64,000 bases of DNA from Ancylobacter gelatini (GCF_022601675.1 NZ_JAKVIL010000013.1:1-64000), one strand, 5' to 3'. Positions 34,975 through 44,064 are shown, counted from the stretch's first letter. Program-made: numbers and translations. The notes: a model not told the origin generated them from the sequence alone.

Positions 34975-35916
34975 TTAGAGACGGAACTCCTCGCCGAGAT
35001 AAAGCCGGCGCACATCCGGACTCGCCACGATCTCGTCCGGCGAGCCCTCCATGAGCACCTGCCCCGAATGGATGATATAGGCGCGGTCGATGAGGCCGAG
35101 CGTCTCGCGCACATTGTGGTCGGTGATCAGCACGCCGATGCCGCGCTGGGTGAGGTGGCGCACCAGCGTCTGGATGTCGCCCACCGCGATCGGGTCGATG
35201 CCGGCGAAGGGCTCGTCGAGCAGCATGAAGGTCGGCCGCGAGGCCAGCGCGCGGGCGATCTCGACGCGGCGGCGCTCGCCGCCGGACAGCGCGATCGAGG
35301 GCGACTTGCGCACATGGGTGACGCGGAACTCCTCGAGCAGCGCGTCGAGTTCCTTCTCGCGCTTCTTGCGGCTGGGCTCCACGGCCTCGAGCACGGCGCG
35401 GATATTGTTCTCGACCGAGAGGCCGCGGAAGATCGAGGCTTCCTGTGGCAGGTAGCCGACGCCGAGCCGGGCACGGCGATACATGGGCAGGTGCGTGACA
35501 TCGTGGCCGTCAAGCTCGATGCGTCCGGCATCGGCCTTCACCAGCCCGGTGATCATGTAGAACATTGTGGTCTTGCCGGCGCCGTTCGGGCCGAGCAGGC
35601 CGACCGCCTCGCCGCGCCGCACATTGAGCCCGGCCTGGCGCACCACGGTGCGCTGGCCATAGGTCTTCATCAGGCCGGTGGCGCTGAGAATGCCTTCGCC
35701 GCTGATATGGGGCGAGGGCTGATAGCTACGGACCGGAGCCGCCGCAGGGCCCGGAGCCGTGGCGGGGCCCGCCGCCGCGGGCTGGGTCGGCGCCTCGGCC
35801 TTCTGGGCCATGGTCGCGGGCGCCGGCTGCGCCGTGCCGCCGTCGCCAAAGCTGCGCGCCCGCGTCGCCTGCTGAGCCTTGCCGCCTCGACCGCCGAAAC
35901 TGGAAAAAAATCCCAC
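34975..35916 (-). CDS. lptB: Lipopolysaccharide export ATPase LptB
   Basis: This 313-residue ATPase powers LPS extraction from the inner membrane with LptF and LptG. The ABC domain shows Walker A GPNGAGKTTMFYMITG, the LptB-specific HLPMYRRARLGVGYLPQEASIFRGLSVENN, the signature ALSGGERRRVEIARAL and Walker B FMLLDEPFAGIDPIAV, ending RRLYLGEEFRL. The usual LptB is about 240 residues. Here about 70 extra residues, rich in Ala, Pro and Gln, precede the domain. The GTG at 35916 has GGAGG 6 bases upstream, so the extension appears to be translated. It stands between lptA and rpoN. Confidence 0.95.
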   Translation of the reverse strand: MGFFSSFGGRGGKAQQATRARSFGDGGTAQPAPATMAQKAEAPTQPAAAGPATAPGPAAAPVRSYQPSPHISGEGILSATGLMKTYGQRTVVRQAGLNVRRGEAVGLLGPNGAGKTTMFYMITGLVKADAGRIELDGHDVTHLPMYRRARLGVGYLPQEASIFRGLSVENNIRAVLEAVEPSRKKREKELDALLEEFRVTHVRKSPSIALSGGERRRVEIARALASRPTFMLLDEPFAGIDPIAVGDIQTLVRHLTQRGIGVLITDHNVRETLGLIDRAYIIHSGQVLMEGSPDEIVASPDVRRLYLGEEFRL

Positions 35917-36086
35917 GCGCACCCTCCGTGGTGAGGCCACCACCGGATAGGTGATAAACGTTCAGGCGCGCTCTGGCAAATGGCATATGCAAGTTCCGGG
36001 CCGAATCGGCGCGGAAGCCTTGCGCGGTAACGGGCGCCGCGCGGGCGCGCTGGCGAACCGGGTGGTCAATGACGGCGAGGGGCCGG

Positions 36087-36731
36087 TCAGCGCGGCTTGG
36101 GTGCCCCGGGAGCGGCGCCGTCGGGCTGCTGCACGCTGTTGGGCACGATCAGGCTTTCCACGCGCCCGCCGTCGAACCGCGAGGTTCCCGAGGTGAGGTC
36201 CACGGTCAGCTTCTTGCCGCGGATGACGTTGGGGCCGGAGGTCAGCACCACCGGATTGCCGGTGAGGGTGATGGTGTTGGTGCGGTTCTCGAAGATGCCC
36301 TGGTCGCCGGTGGCGGTCTGCTCCTTGGTGGTCACCACCACCGAGCCGTTGATCTCCAGCCGGCGGATGGCGGACGAACTCATCGGGTTGCCGGCGGCCA
36401 GCGCCTCCGCGTTGGACTTTCCGCCCGCATTGGGTTTGCCGCCCGCCGCGGCGGCTTCCTTGCCGTCGTAATAGACCACCAGCTCCTTGCAGCGCATCGT
36501 GGTGTCGCCCTGCTGCACCACGACATTGCCGGAGAACACCGCGCGCTTCTCCTGGTCCATCACCTCGAGGCTGTTGGCATCGATGCGGATCGGCTGGTCG
36601 CGGTTGGTCGCGAAGCCCTGCAGCGCGTTTGGCACGTTGCGGCTCTGCGCATGGGCGGGCCCCGCCGCCGGCAGGGCGGCAAGCAGCGCGAGGGCGCAGA
36701 AGGCGATGAGCGGGCGGCGGGACAGGTTCAT
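36087..36731 (-). CDS. lptA: Lipopolysaccharide transport periplasmic protein LptA
   Basis: This 214-residue protein has a signal peptide (RPLIAFCALALLAALPAAGPAHA) and the OstA/LptA beta-jellyroll repeats. These are seen as PIRIDANSLEVMDQEKRAVFSGNVVVQQGDTTMRCKELVVYYDG, then TATGDQGIFENRTNTITLTGNPVVLTSGPNVIRGKKLTVDLTSGTSRF. LptA forms the periplasmic bridge that carries LPS between LptC and LptD. A Gly/Ala/Lys-rich insertion of about 25 residues separates the two halves. The ATG at 36731 starts directly at the signal peptide. It is encoded between lptC and lptB. Confidence 0.93.
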   Translation of the reverse strand: MNLSRRPLIAFCALALLAALPAAGPAHAQSRNVPNALQGFATNRDQPIRIDANSLEVMDQEKRAVFSGNVVVQQGDTTMRCKELVVYYDGKEAAAAGGKPNAGGKSNAEALAAGNPMSSSAIRRLEINGSVVVTTKEQTATGDQGIFENRTNTITLTGNPVVLTSGPNVIRGKKLTVDLTSGTSRFDGGRVESLIVPNSVQQPDGAAPGAPKPR

Positions 36732-36800
36732 GCAAGCATCTCTAGCGGGTGCGGCGGCGGCGTTCAATGGCGAGGGCGGCCACGGTTGCGTGTGGGCGGC

Positions 36801-37568
36801 TCACGGCGTGCCGCGCAGCGCCGGCGGCGCCTCGGCCTCATCGTCGCCCGACGGCGGCATTTTGAAGTTGAGCTGGACATGCCCGGTGAACACGGCGCGG
36901 GAATCCTTCTGCGAGATTTCCATCCGGTCGGCGGTGAGGCTGCCGTCCTGATAGGTCAGCTCGACCGGGCGGTCGGAGGTGATCTTCCCGGACTTGATGT
37001 CCACCGCCGCTTCCTCGAGCTTGCCGCCATAGCCGGAATCGGTGCCGAAGATCACGCCGTCGCTCAGCACGATCTGTTCCTGCTTGGTGTCGTAGCGTCC
37101 GGTCTTCGCGCTCAGCGTCGCCCAACCCTGGCTCGGCATTTCCACCCGCGCCTCGATCTGTTCGAGGTCGACCCGGCTGCTATTGGTGAGGTCCTGCGAG
37201 GCGGACTGTGCCGTGACGCTGTAGCCGCGATTATCGGCGGTGAAGCCCTGGAGCTTTGGAAACTCCATCTTGATCCGCGAGCCGGAGAGCGAGATCCGCC
37301 CGAGATCGAAGGGCAGGTCGACGGCCAGCTTCAGCGGGTCGATATAGCTCGCCGCCACCGTAAGCCCGAGCACCACCAGCACGCCGGCCGGCAGCGCCAC
37401 GCGCAGGAAGCGCACGAAGCGGCTGTTGCGTCGCGCGGCCTTGAAGGCGGCATCGGCCCGTCGCCCGTCGGGGGCGCTCCCATGGCCGGGGCGCGGCGCC
37501 GCCGGGCCGGTGCCGGCCCGCGCCGGTTGCGTTCCGGCCCGCTCGGGAGGTTGCACGTATCGGTTCAT
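36801..37568 (-). CDS. lptC: LPS export ABC transporter periplasmic protein LptC
   Basis: This 255-residue protein has a positively charged, Pro/Ala-rich cytoplasmic N terminus of about 50 residues and one membrane anchor (FLRVALPAGVLVVLGLTVAASYI). It then has an LptC-type beta-jellyroll (SLSGSRIKMEFPKLQGFTADNRGYSVTAQSASQDL, ISLKAKTGRYDTK-like LSAKTGRYDTKQEQIVLSDGV, DGSLTADRMEISQKDSRAVFTGHVQLNF). It receives LPS from LptB2FG and passes it to LptA, encoded 69 bases downstream. The ATG at 37568 is preferred over one 30 bases upstream because it matches relatives beginning near MNRY. Confidence 0.9.
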   Translation of the reverse strand: MNRYVQPPERAGTQPARAGTGPAAPRPGHGSAPDGRRADAAFKAARRNSRFVRFLRVALPAGVLVVLGLTVAASYIDPLKLAVDLPFDLGRISLSGSRIKMEFPKLQGFTADNRGYSVTAQSASQDLTNSSRVDLEQIEARVEMPSQGWATLSAKTGRYDTKQEQIVLSDGVIFGTDSGYGGKLEEAAVDIKSGKITSDRPVELTYQDGSLTADRMEISQKDSRAVFTGHVQLNFKMPPSGDDEAEAPPALRGTP

Positions 37569-37686
37569 GTGTCTCGCTGACTGTCCGTGCCGCCCCATCT
37601 TGGACCCGTTCCGAAGATGGCCCCATACCGCAGGGGGTGCAAGGAGTCCGCCTTGCTCGTGAAACGGCTGCGCGCTTCATGCCGCC

Positions 37687-38319
37687 TCAACTGTGCGAAA
37701 AGATGTCCTCTTCGGGCCAGCCGGCCAGATCGAGCGCCGCCCGCGTCGGCAGAAAGCCGAAACAGGCTTCCGCCAGCCCGGTTCGGCCTTCCCGCGCCAG
37801 CATGCTGGCGAGCCTGGCCTGCAGCGCGTGGAGATGCAGCACGTCCGAGGCGGCGTAATGGAGCTGCGCGTCCGAGAGGTCGGTCGCTGCCCAGTCCGAA
37901 CTCTGCTGCTGCTTGGAGAGGTCGATGCCGAGCAGCTCGCGCACCAGCTCCTTCAGGCCGTGCCGGTCGGTATAGGTGCGCGTCAGCTTCGAGGCGATCT
38001 TGGTGCACCACACCGGCGAGACCGTCAGCCCGAAGGTCTTGGACAGCACCGCGACATCGAAGCGGGCGAAATGGAACAGCTTCACATTGCCGGGATCGAC
38101 CAGCAGCCTCTCCAGGTTCGGCGCGCTGCCCGGGCCGGCGCCGGCGGGAATCTGCACGATGTCGGCCGAGCCGTCGCCATTGGAGAGCTGCACCACGCAC
38201 AGCCGGTCGCGATGCGGGTTGAGCCCCAGCGTCTCGGTGTCGATCGCCACGAAAGGCGCGCGCGCGGGCGTGTAGTTCGCAAGGTCCGGCAGGTCGCCGC
38301 GATGCAGGCGGATGGTCAT
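37687..38319 (-). CDS. Ribonuclease D, short (exonuclease domain only)
   Basis: This 210-residue 3'-5' exonuclease has the DEDD-y catalytic motifs: Exo I FVAIDTETLGLNPHRD, Exo II KLFHFARFDVAVL, and Exo III LHYAASDVLHLHALQARL with the active-site Tyr and Asp. It lacks the two HRDC domains of E. coli RNase D (about 375 residues). The short form is normal in many alphaproteobacteria. It presumably trims tRNA or other stable RNA ends. It is encoded just upstream of lptC on the same strand, with 118 bases between, and may be read with the lpt cluster. Confidence 0.9.
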   Translation of the reverse strand: MTIRLHRGDLPDLANYTPARAPFVAIDTETLGLNPHRDRLCVVQLSNGDGSADIVQIPAGAGPGSAPNLERLLVDPGNVKLFHFARFDVAVLSKTFGLTVSPVWCTKIASKLTRTYTDRHGLKELVRELLGIDLSKQQQSSDWAATDLSDAQLHYAASDVLHLHALQARLASMLAREGRTGLAEACFGFLPTRAALDLAGWPEEDIFSHS

Positions 38320-38448
38320 GTCATGGGACTTTCTGGAGCGCGTCCGATCAGCCGGAACGCGCTGCCGCATCGCCATGCGGGGAGCCGGACCGGGAAATGA
38401 GGCTCCTTAACATCCGCGCGCGCCGGCGATCAACCGCAGCGCGTCGTT

Positions 38449-39432
38449 TCACGCAAAGGCCGCCTGCAGCGCGAGCGCCGCGAACAGGATGAGCCCGGCG
38501 TCGCGGTTCGAGCGGAACACGGCGAGGCACAGCGCCGGATCGTCGATATCGAGCCGCCAGACCTGCCAGGCGAGGTGGCCGGCAAAGGCCGCGAGCCCGG
38601 CATAAGCCAGCGCCCCGCCTCCGGCCTGCGCGATGGCGAGGCCGATCAGCGCCACGGCGGCGGCGTAGAAGGCCACCAGCCATGGCCGTGTGTGCTGCGC
38701 GAACAGGCGGGCGGAGGACTTCACCCCGACAATGGCGTCGTCCTCGCGGTCCTGATGGGCATAGATCGTGTCGTAGCCGATGACCCAGGACACGCAGCCG
38801 GCATAGAGCAGGAGCGCGCTCGCGGGCAGGCTCTCGGTAAGGGCGGCAAAGCCCATCAGCGCGCCCCAGGAAAAGGCGAGCCCGAGCACCAGCTGGGGAA
38901 TCCAGATCACCCGCTTCATAAGCGGGTAGATGGCCACCACGCCCAGCGAGGAGACCGCCACGATCATGGCGAAGGGCGGCAGGCACGCCAGCACCAGCAA
39001 CCCGGCCACCGCCTGAAGCCCGAGAAAGGCGAAGGCGCGCCGCACGCTGACCTGCCCGGAGGGCAGCGGGCGCGAGCGGGTGCGCTCCACCAGCCCGTCA
39101 ATGTCGCGGTCCAGAATGTCGTTCCAGGTGCAGCCCGCTCCGCGCATCGCCACCGAGCCGATGGCGAACAGCGCGAGCAGCACCACCGCATAGGCCGACC
39201 AGCCGGCGCCGGGCATCTGCGCGGCCAGCGCCACCGACCACCAGCAGGGAATGAGCAGCAGCCAGCTCCCGATCGGGCGGTCGGCCCGCGCCAGCCTGAG
39301 ATAGGGCCGCAGACCGGCCGGCGCGCGCCGGTCGACCCAGTTGCCGCGCGCGGCGTCGGCGGGACTGTCGCCCGCGCGCGCGCCCGCCAGTGGCTCGGCG
39401 GCCTCATCGGCGGTTCCGGTCGGCACGGCCAT
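38449..39432 (-). CDS. ubiA: 4-hydroxybenzoate polyprenyltransferase
   Basis: This 327-residue membrane enzyme attaches the polyprenyl chain to 4-hydroxybenzoate in ubiquinone synthesis. The first Asp-rich motif is NDILDRDIDGLVERTRSRPLPSG and the second is YDTIYAHQDREDDAIVGVKSSA, both diagnostic of UbiA. Eight to nine membrane helices are visible. The N terminus carries an Ala/Asp-rich extension of about 35 residues before LRPYLRLARADRPIGSWLL. It is encoded downstream of a periplasmic hypothetical gene, 17 bases away, on the same strand. Ubiquinol made by this route is the substrate of the cyo oxidase. Confidence 0.96.
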   Translation of the reverse strand: MAVPTGTADEAAEPLAGARAGDSPADAARGNWVDRRAPAGLRPYLRLARADRPIGSWLLLIPCWWSVALAAQMPGAGWSAYAVVLLALFAIGSVAMRGAGCTWNDILDRDIDGLVERTRSRPLPSGQVSVRRAFAFLGLQAVAGLLVLACLPPFAMIVAVSSLGVVAIYPLMKRVIWIPQLVLGLAFSWGALMGFAALTESLPASALLLYAGCVSWVIGYDTIYAHQDREDDAIVGVKSSARLFAQHTRPWLVAFYAAAVALIGLAIAQAGGGALAYAGLAAFAGHLAWQVWRLDIDDPALCLAVFRSNRDAGLILFAALALQAAFA

Positions 39433-39449
39433 GCGGCTCGAAGCCCCTG

Positions 39450-40253
39450 TCAGCGCAGCGCGTTGCCGCCGAGCGTGTCGAACACGCCGCCGGGGCGGGA
39501 ATTGGCGGTGGTGGGCAGGCCGGACGGCAGGCCGAGACCCGAGGACACCGCGCCCTGCGTGGGCGGGCCGCTGGGTCCGCCGGCGCCGGCCGCCTGCGCC
39601 TTGGCGGCGTCGCATACCTTGTTGCGGACCGAGGAGATGCCCGTCAGGTTCTCCTTCATCTTGGGAAGGACGTCGCTCGGCACGCCGCAGCGCGCTTTGT
39701 TGGTGTTCAGGTAGTCATAGAATTTCTGCTGGGCGCTGACGAAATTCCGAAAGATCGGGCACAGCTCGGAGGGCGGGCGCTTCTTGCTGGAGGCGGTCTG
39801 GATCGCCGCGCCGCGCTTTTCGAGGTCGTCGCGCAGCTTCTCGATCGAGGTCTGGCACTCCCGAGCCGTTGCGGCATCGGCCGGGCCGGGGCCCGCCTGC
39901 ATGCCGCCGGGAGCCATGCCACCGGGAGCCATGCCTCCCTGGGAGAAGCCGCCGGGCGCGCCGAATCCGGGAGAGAAGCCGGGAGACTGCATGCTGCCGG
40001 GCGATATCAGCGCGGGTTCAGGCGTCGATGCCGGGGCGACCGGCGCGGCCTGTTCGGTCGGGGCGGGAAGTGCCGCCGGCGGTTCGGAGGTGACGCTGCC
40101 GCCCGGCGTGCCGATCCACTGCGCGCTCGCCGGCAGTGCCGCCGCAAGGCCGATGACACCCGCCAGCGCGCAGGCCGCAAGCCCTCCACGGTGCCGCCGC
40201 GCGGCAGCGCGGAGCCCGCGGCCTTCCGCGGCGATTGACTTCGATCGTCTCAT
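39450..40253 (-). CDS. Periplasmic hypothetical protein with repeats and four cysteines
   Basis: I do not recognise a functional family. This 267-residue protein has a likely signal peptide (AACALAGVIGLAAALPASAQ) and a Pro/Ala/Gly-rich middle with FSPGF and GGMAPGGM repeats. A compact conserved-looking domain of about 100 residues contains four cysteines (RECQTSIEKLRDDL, ELCPIFRNFVSAQQKFYDYL, ARCGVPSDVL, RNKVCDAAKA) that could form two disulfides. The tail is Gly/Pro-rich. It lies between ubiA and the divergent rsmE. Similar proteins in this position are, to my recollection, uncharacterised. A cell-envelope role is possible but not shown. Confidence 0.75.
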   Translation of the reverse strand: MRRSKSIAAEGRGLRAAARRHRGGLAACALAGVIGLAAALPASAQWIGTPGGSVTSEPPAALPAPTEQAAPVAPASTPEPALISPGSMQSPGFSPGFGAPGGFSQGGMAPGGMAPGGMQAGPGPADAATARECQTSIEKLRDDLEKRGAAIQTASSKKRPPSELCPIFRNFVSAQQKFYDYLNTNKARCGVPSDVLPKMKENLTGISSVRNKVCDAAKAQAAGAGGPSGPPTQGAVSSGLGLPSGLPTTANSRPGGVFDTLGGNALR

Positions 40254-40357
40254 GCAGCCGTCCGCCCATGCAACATTCTTGACCCAGCGTGATACAGAGG
40301 CCCTAAAGATTGGGCAACATCACGGCAGAGCCACTAGCGGAATTATGCGATCAAAAC

Positions 40358-41149
40358 ATGGTCAGGCCCAGCGAATCATCATCCTCTTCCCCGATCGAGG
40401 GCGCGACGGACGCGATTTATGACTTTCGCGCACAGCGGCTCTTCGTCGACGAGGCGCTGGAGCCGGGGGGCGAGATTCGCCTCGACCGCGACCGCGCGCA
40501 TTATGTGAACGACGTCATAAGGCTGGCGGTGGGCGAGGCGCTGCACCTGTTCAACGGACGCGATGGCGAGTGGCGCGCGGTGCGCCAGCCCGGCGGCCGG
40601 CGCGAGGTGGTGCTGGCCTGCGAGGCCCGGCTGCGCGCGCAGACGGCGCGGCCCGAGCTGGATTATGTCTTCGCTCCGCTCAAGCACGCCCGGCTCGACT
40701 ACATGGTGCAGAAGGCGGTGGAGATGGGGGCGGGCCGGCTGGTGCCGGTCATGACCCGACATACCCAGGCCACGCGCGTGAATACCGAGCGCATGCGCGC
40801 CAATGCCGTCGAAGCCGCCGAGCAATGCGGCATCCTCTGCCTGCCCGAGGTTCTGGAGCCGGAAAGCCTGGAGCGCTGGCTGGCGGGGCTTTCGCCGGAG
40901 CGCCGCGTGGTGTTCTGCGACGAGGCGGCGGCGCCGGGCGATCCGCTGGCGCCGCTGCGCGCCGCGGTGGCCGGTCCGCTCGCGGTGCTGATCGGGCCGG
41001 AAGGCGGGTTCAACGATCTGGAACGCCGCATGCTGAAGGCGCGCGCGGGCACCATCGTGCTGTCGCTCGGCCCCCGTATCTTGCGCGCCGACACCGCCGC
41101 CGTCGCGGCGCTGGCGCTGGTCGAGGCCGCGCGGCAATCCGCGAGCTGA
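40358..41149 (+). CDS. rsmE: 16S rRNA (uracil(1498)-N(3))-methyltransferase
   Basis: This 263-residue SPOUT methyltransferase makes m3U1498 in 16S rRNA using S-adenosylmethionine. Family blocks are RLFVDEALEPGGEIRLDRDRAHYVNDVIRL (PUA-like domain), FAPLKHARLDYMVQKAVEMGAGRLVPVMTRHTQ, and the knot motifs LAVLIGPEGGFNDLERRML and LSLGPRILRADTAAVAALAL. The start is uncertain; the ATG at 40358 gives a Ser-rich leader of about 20 residues before the conserved RAQRLF block, and no good ribosome binding site is visible. It is divergent from the hypothetical gene and upstream of two ATP-dependent ligase genes. Confidence 0.94.
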   Translation: MVRPSESSSSSPIEGATDAIYDFRAQRLFVDEALEPGGEIRLDRDRAHYVNDVIRLAVGEALHLFNGRDGEWRAVRQPGGRREVVLACEARLRAQTARPELDYVFAPLKHARLDYMVQKAVEMGAGRLVPVMTRHTQATRVNTERMRANAVEAAEQCGILCLPEVLEPESLERWLAGLSPERRVVFCDEAAAPGDPLAPLRAAVAGPLAVLIGPEGGFNDLERRMLKARAGTIVLSLGPRILRADTAAVAALALVEAARQSAS

Positions 41150-41298
41150 TGCCGGCGGCACAATTGCCTCCCGGACGGCGGGGAACCGATCGTGCCCTTG
41201 CGCGTTTATCGCTGTCGGAAAGGCAGGCGTTCCGTCTGCCCGGTGCGATCAGCAGACAATGTTAAAGTATAAAAATATCACAAACAGTATACTTATTT

Positions 41299-41330
41299 GA
41301 AATACACCCGAAATGCTCGGGTCACATTTC
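41299..41330. promoter_or_regulatory. Hairpin in an AT-rich island between rsmE and the YbdK-type ligase
   Basis: An inner 6-bp stem ACCCGA/TCGGGT with loop AATGC is extended, after a small internal loop, by GAAAT/ATTTC. It is embedded in about 130 bases of unusually AT-rich DNA. It may be a terminator for rsmE or a leader structure for the next gene, which starts 107 bases downstream. Confidence 0.5.
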
Positions 41331-41436
41331 AGTCTTATTTTATCGCGATCCAAAGTCTCGTTCCGATTCACCGTAAATATTTCACGGGGAGCGGATAGTC
41401 GTGCCTGGAAGCATTGGTATCAGGGGGAGTTGCAGG

Positions 41437-42558
41437 ATGGCATCCGAGTTCCGAGTCGGGATCGAGGAAGAATATTTCGTCGTCGATGGCGAGACCCGCA
41501 GCGCCCTGCGCCGGACGCCGCCGGGCTTTCTGGATGCCGCCCGCGCCGGGCTCGGGGAGCGGCTTTCCGGTGAAATGCTGCAGTCGCAGATCGAGGTGAT
41601 GACACGCCCCCATGTCGATCTCGCCGAGGCGCGGATAGAGCTGGCCGGGCTGCGCCGCGCCCTGAGCGGGGTGGCCCACGGCTTCGATCTCGCCTTCTTC
41701 GCCGCCGGCACACATCCCACCGCGACCTGGCAGGGCGGCAAGCGCACCCCGGCGCGGCGCTATGACGGGCTGATGCACGATCTCCAGATGCTGGGCGAGC
41801 GGAACATGCTGTGCGGGCTGCATGTCCATGTCGAGCTGCCGGACCCCGAGGCCCAGGTCGACGTGATGCGGCGCATCCTGCCGTTCCTGCCGGTCTTCGT
41901 CGCGCTCTCCACCTCCTCGCCGTTCTGGGAATCGCGCCGCACCGGGCTGATGGGCTACCGGCTCGCCGCCTATGACGAACTGCCGCGCACCGGGTTGCCG
42001 GAGCTGTTCGAGACCGCCAAGGCCTATCAGGACTATATCGACGCGCTGGTGGCGGCGCGGGCGATCCGCGATTCCAGCTATGTGTGGTGGACCATCCGCC
42101 CCTCGCGCAAGCACCCCACGCTGGAGCTGCGCGCGCCCGACAGCTGCACGCGGGTGGAGGATTCCATCGCCATCGCGGCGCTGTACCGCTCCCTCGTCCG
42201 CCATCTGGCGCACAACCCCAAGCTCAATGCCGGGGTCGACGCGGTGGACCGCGCCATCGCGGTCGAGAACAAATGGCGCGCCCAGCGCTACGGCATTCAC
42301 GGCAGCTTCGTCGACCGCGGCGCCCGCGAGGCGGTGCCGGTGGCGCAGGCGGTGGAGACGCTGCTCGACCAGGTCGCCGACGATGCGCGCGCGCTCGGCT
42401 GCCTCGCCGAACTGCAGCAGCTGCGCACCATATTGAGCGGGGGCACCAGCGCCGACATGCAGATCGCGGTCTATCAGGAAGCCGCGCACCGCACCGGTAA
42501 CCGCACCGAGGCGTTCAAGGCCGTGACCACCTGGCTGACCCACGCCTCGATTCAGTGA
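41437..42558 (+). CDS. YbdK-type carboxylate-amine ligase (GCS2 family)
   Basis: This 373-residue ATP-dependent ligase belongs to the glutamate-cysteine ligase type 2 family. It has the metal/substrate motif [35 protein letters not shown], the [11 protein letters not shown] block, [19 protein letters not shown] and the conserved [23 protein letters not shown]. coli YbdK has weak glutamate-cysteine ligase activity in vitro, and the true substrates are unclear. The ATG at 41437 has a GGGGGAG site upstream. It lies between rsmE and gshA, genes usually adjacent in relatives, and so looks like an insertion into that pair. Confidence 0.9.
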   Translation: MASEFRVGIEEEYFVVDGETRSALRRTPPGFLDAARAGLGERLSGEMLQSQIEVMTRPHVDLAEARIELAGLRRALSGVAHGFDLAFFAAGTHPTATWQGGKRTPARRYDGLMHDLQMLGERNMLCGLHVHVELPDPEAQVDVMRRILPFLPVFVALSTSSPFWESRRTGLMGYRLAAYDELPRTGLPELFETAKAYQDYIDALVAARAIRDSSYVWWTIRPSRKHPTLELRAPDSCTRVEDSIAIAALYRSLVRHLAHNPKLNAGVDAVDRAIAVENKWRAQRYGIHGSFVDRGAREAVPVAQAVETLLDQVADDARALGCLAELQQLRTILSGGTSADMQIAVYQEAAHRTGNRTEAFKAVTTWLTHASIQ

Positions 42559-42662
42559 ATTGCGTTCTGCGAATAGCTCGCCTCGCGCGGGGATACTCCT
42601 GATTTGCGTCCCGGGCGCGCCTGTGTATGGTCGCGCGCCCAGCATGCCGGCCGGAGTTATCC

Positions 42663-44033
42663 ATGGCGCGAGACCAGATCGATACGCAGCCCATTCAAAG
42701 CCGCGACGAACTCGTCGCGTGGCTTGAGGAAGGCAGCAAGGCGCCCTCGAAATTCCGCATCGGCACCGAGCATGAAAAGTTCCCCTTCACGCTGAACGGG
42801 CATGAGCCGGTTCCCTATGAAGGCGAAAACGGCATCCGCGCGCTGCTCGGCGGCATGCAGGCGTTGAACGGATGGGAGCCGATCATGGAAGGCGAGGCCA
42901 TTATCGGCCTTGCCGACACCATCGGCGGCGGCGCGATCTCGCTGGAGCCCGGCGGGCAGTTCGAGCTCTCCGGCGCGCCGCTGATGTCGATCCATGAGAC
43001 CTGCGCGGAGGTCAACGGCCATCTCGAACAGGTGCGGGAAGTCGCCACCCCGCTCGGCTTCGGCTTTCTCGGCCTCGGCATGAGCCCGAAATGGACGCTG
43101 GGTGAGACCCCGGTCATGCCCAAGGGCCGCTACAGGATCATGACCAACTACATGCCGAAGGTCGGCACGCGCGGCCTCGACATGATGTACCGCACCTGCA
43201 CCGTGCAGGTGAATCTCGACTTCGCCTCGGAAGCCGACATGGTGAAGAAGCTGCGCGTCGGCCTCGCCTTGCAGCCGGTCGCCACCGCTTTGTTCGCCAA
43301 TTCGCCCTTTACCGAGGGCAAGCCGAACGGCTTCCTCTCGATGCGCTCGGAAATCTGGCGCGACACCGACAATAACCGCGCCGGCATGCTGCCCTTCGCC
43401 TTCGAGGAGGGCATGGGGTTCGAGCGTTATGTCGACTACGCGCTCGACGTGCCGATGTACTTCATCAAGCGCGGCGACACCTATATCGACGTGGCCGGCT
43501 CCTCGTTCCGCGATCTGCTGGCCCATAAGCACCCCGCCGTGCCGGGCGAGGGCGCCACGGTGTCGGACTGGGCCAATCACCTGTCCACCATCTTCCCCGA
43601 GGTGCGGCTGAAGCGGTATCTCGAAATGCGCGGCGCCGATGCCGGCTCCTGGTGCAATCTCTGCGCCCTGCCGGCGCTGTGGACCGGGCTCTATTACGAC
43701 ACGCAGAGCCTCGATGCCGCCTGGGATCTGGCCAAGGGCTGGAGCGCGGAGCAGCGCCAGCAACTGCGCGACGACGTGCCGAAGCTGGGCTTCAAGGCGC
43801 AGATCGCCGGCCGCCCGCTGCTGGAGGTCGCCCGCGAGGTGGTGGCGCTCGCCCGGCAGGGCCTCGCCCGCCGCGACATGCGCGACAGCCAGGGCCGCGA
43901 CGAGACCCGTTTCCTGCGCCCGATCGAGGAGCTTCTCGCCAGCGGCCGCACCCAGGCCGAGGTGCTGCTGGAGCGCTATCACGGCGAATGGGGCGGCTCG
44001 GTGGAGCCGATCTTCGACCAGCTCGCCTATTGA
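42663..44033 (+). CDS. gshA: Glutamate-cysteine ligase, plant/alphaproteobacterial type
   Basis: This 456-residue enzyme joins glutamate and cysteine, the first step of glutathione synthesis. It matches the class found in plants and alphaproteobacteria: KFRIGTEHEKFPFTLNGHEPVPYEG, SLEPGGQFELSGAPLMSIHETCAE, MPKGRYRIMTNYMPKVGTRGLDMMYRTCTVQVNLDF, SMRSEIWRDTDNNRAGMLPF and the LEMRGADAGSW block. Plant-type enzymes may be regulated by disulfide bonds. The start at 42663 has no strong ribosome binding site. Its product supports the glutathione-dependent frm pathway in this window. gshB is not encoded here. Confidence 0.96.
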   Translation: MARDQIDTQPIQSRDELVAWLEEGSKAPSKFRIGTEHEKFPFTLNGHEPVPYEGENGIRALLGGMQALNGWEPIMEGEAIIGLADTIGGGAISLEPGGQFELSGAPLMSIHETCAEVNGHLEQVREVATPLGFGFLGLGMSPKWTLGETPVMPKGRYRIMTNYMPKVGTRGLDMMYRTCTVQVNLDFASEADMVKKLRVGLALQPVATALFANSPFTEGKPNGFLSMRSEIWRDTDNNRAGMLPFAFEEGMGFERYVDYALDVPMYFIKRGDTYIDVAGSSFRDLLAHKHPAVPGEGATVSDWANHLSTIFPEVRLKRYLEMRGADAGSWCNLCALPALWTGLYYDTQSLDAAWDLAKGWSAEQRQQLRDDVPKLGFKAQIAGRPLLEVAREVVALARQGLARRDMRDSQGRDETRFLRPIEELLASGRTQAEVLLERYHGEWGGSVEPIFDQLAY

Positions 44034-44064
44034 GCGGTGCCGGGCGCGCCAGCGGATGGCGCGC

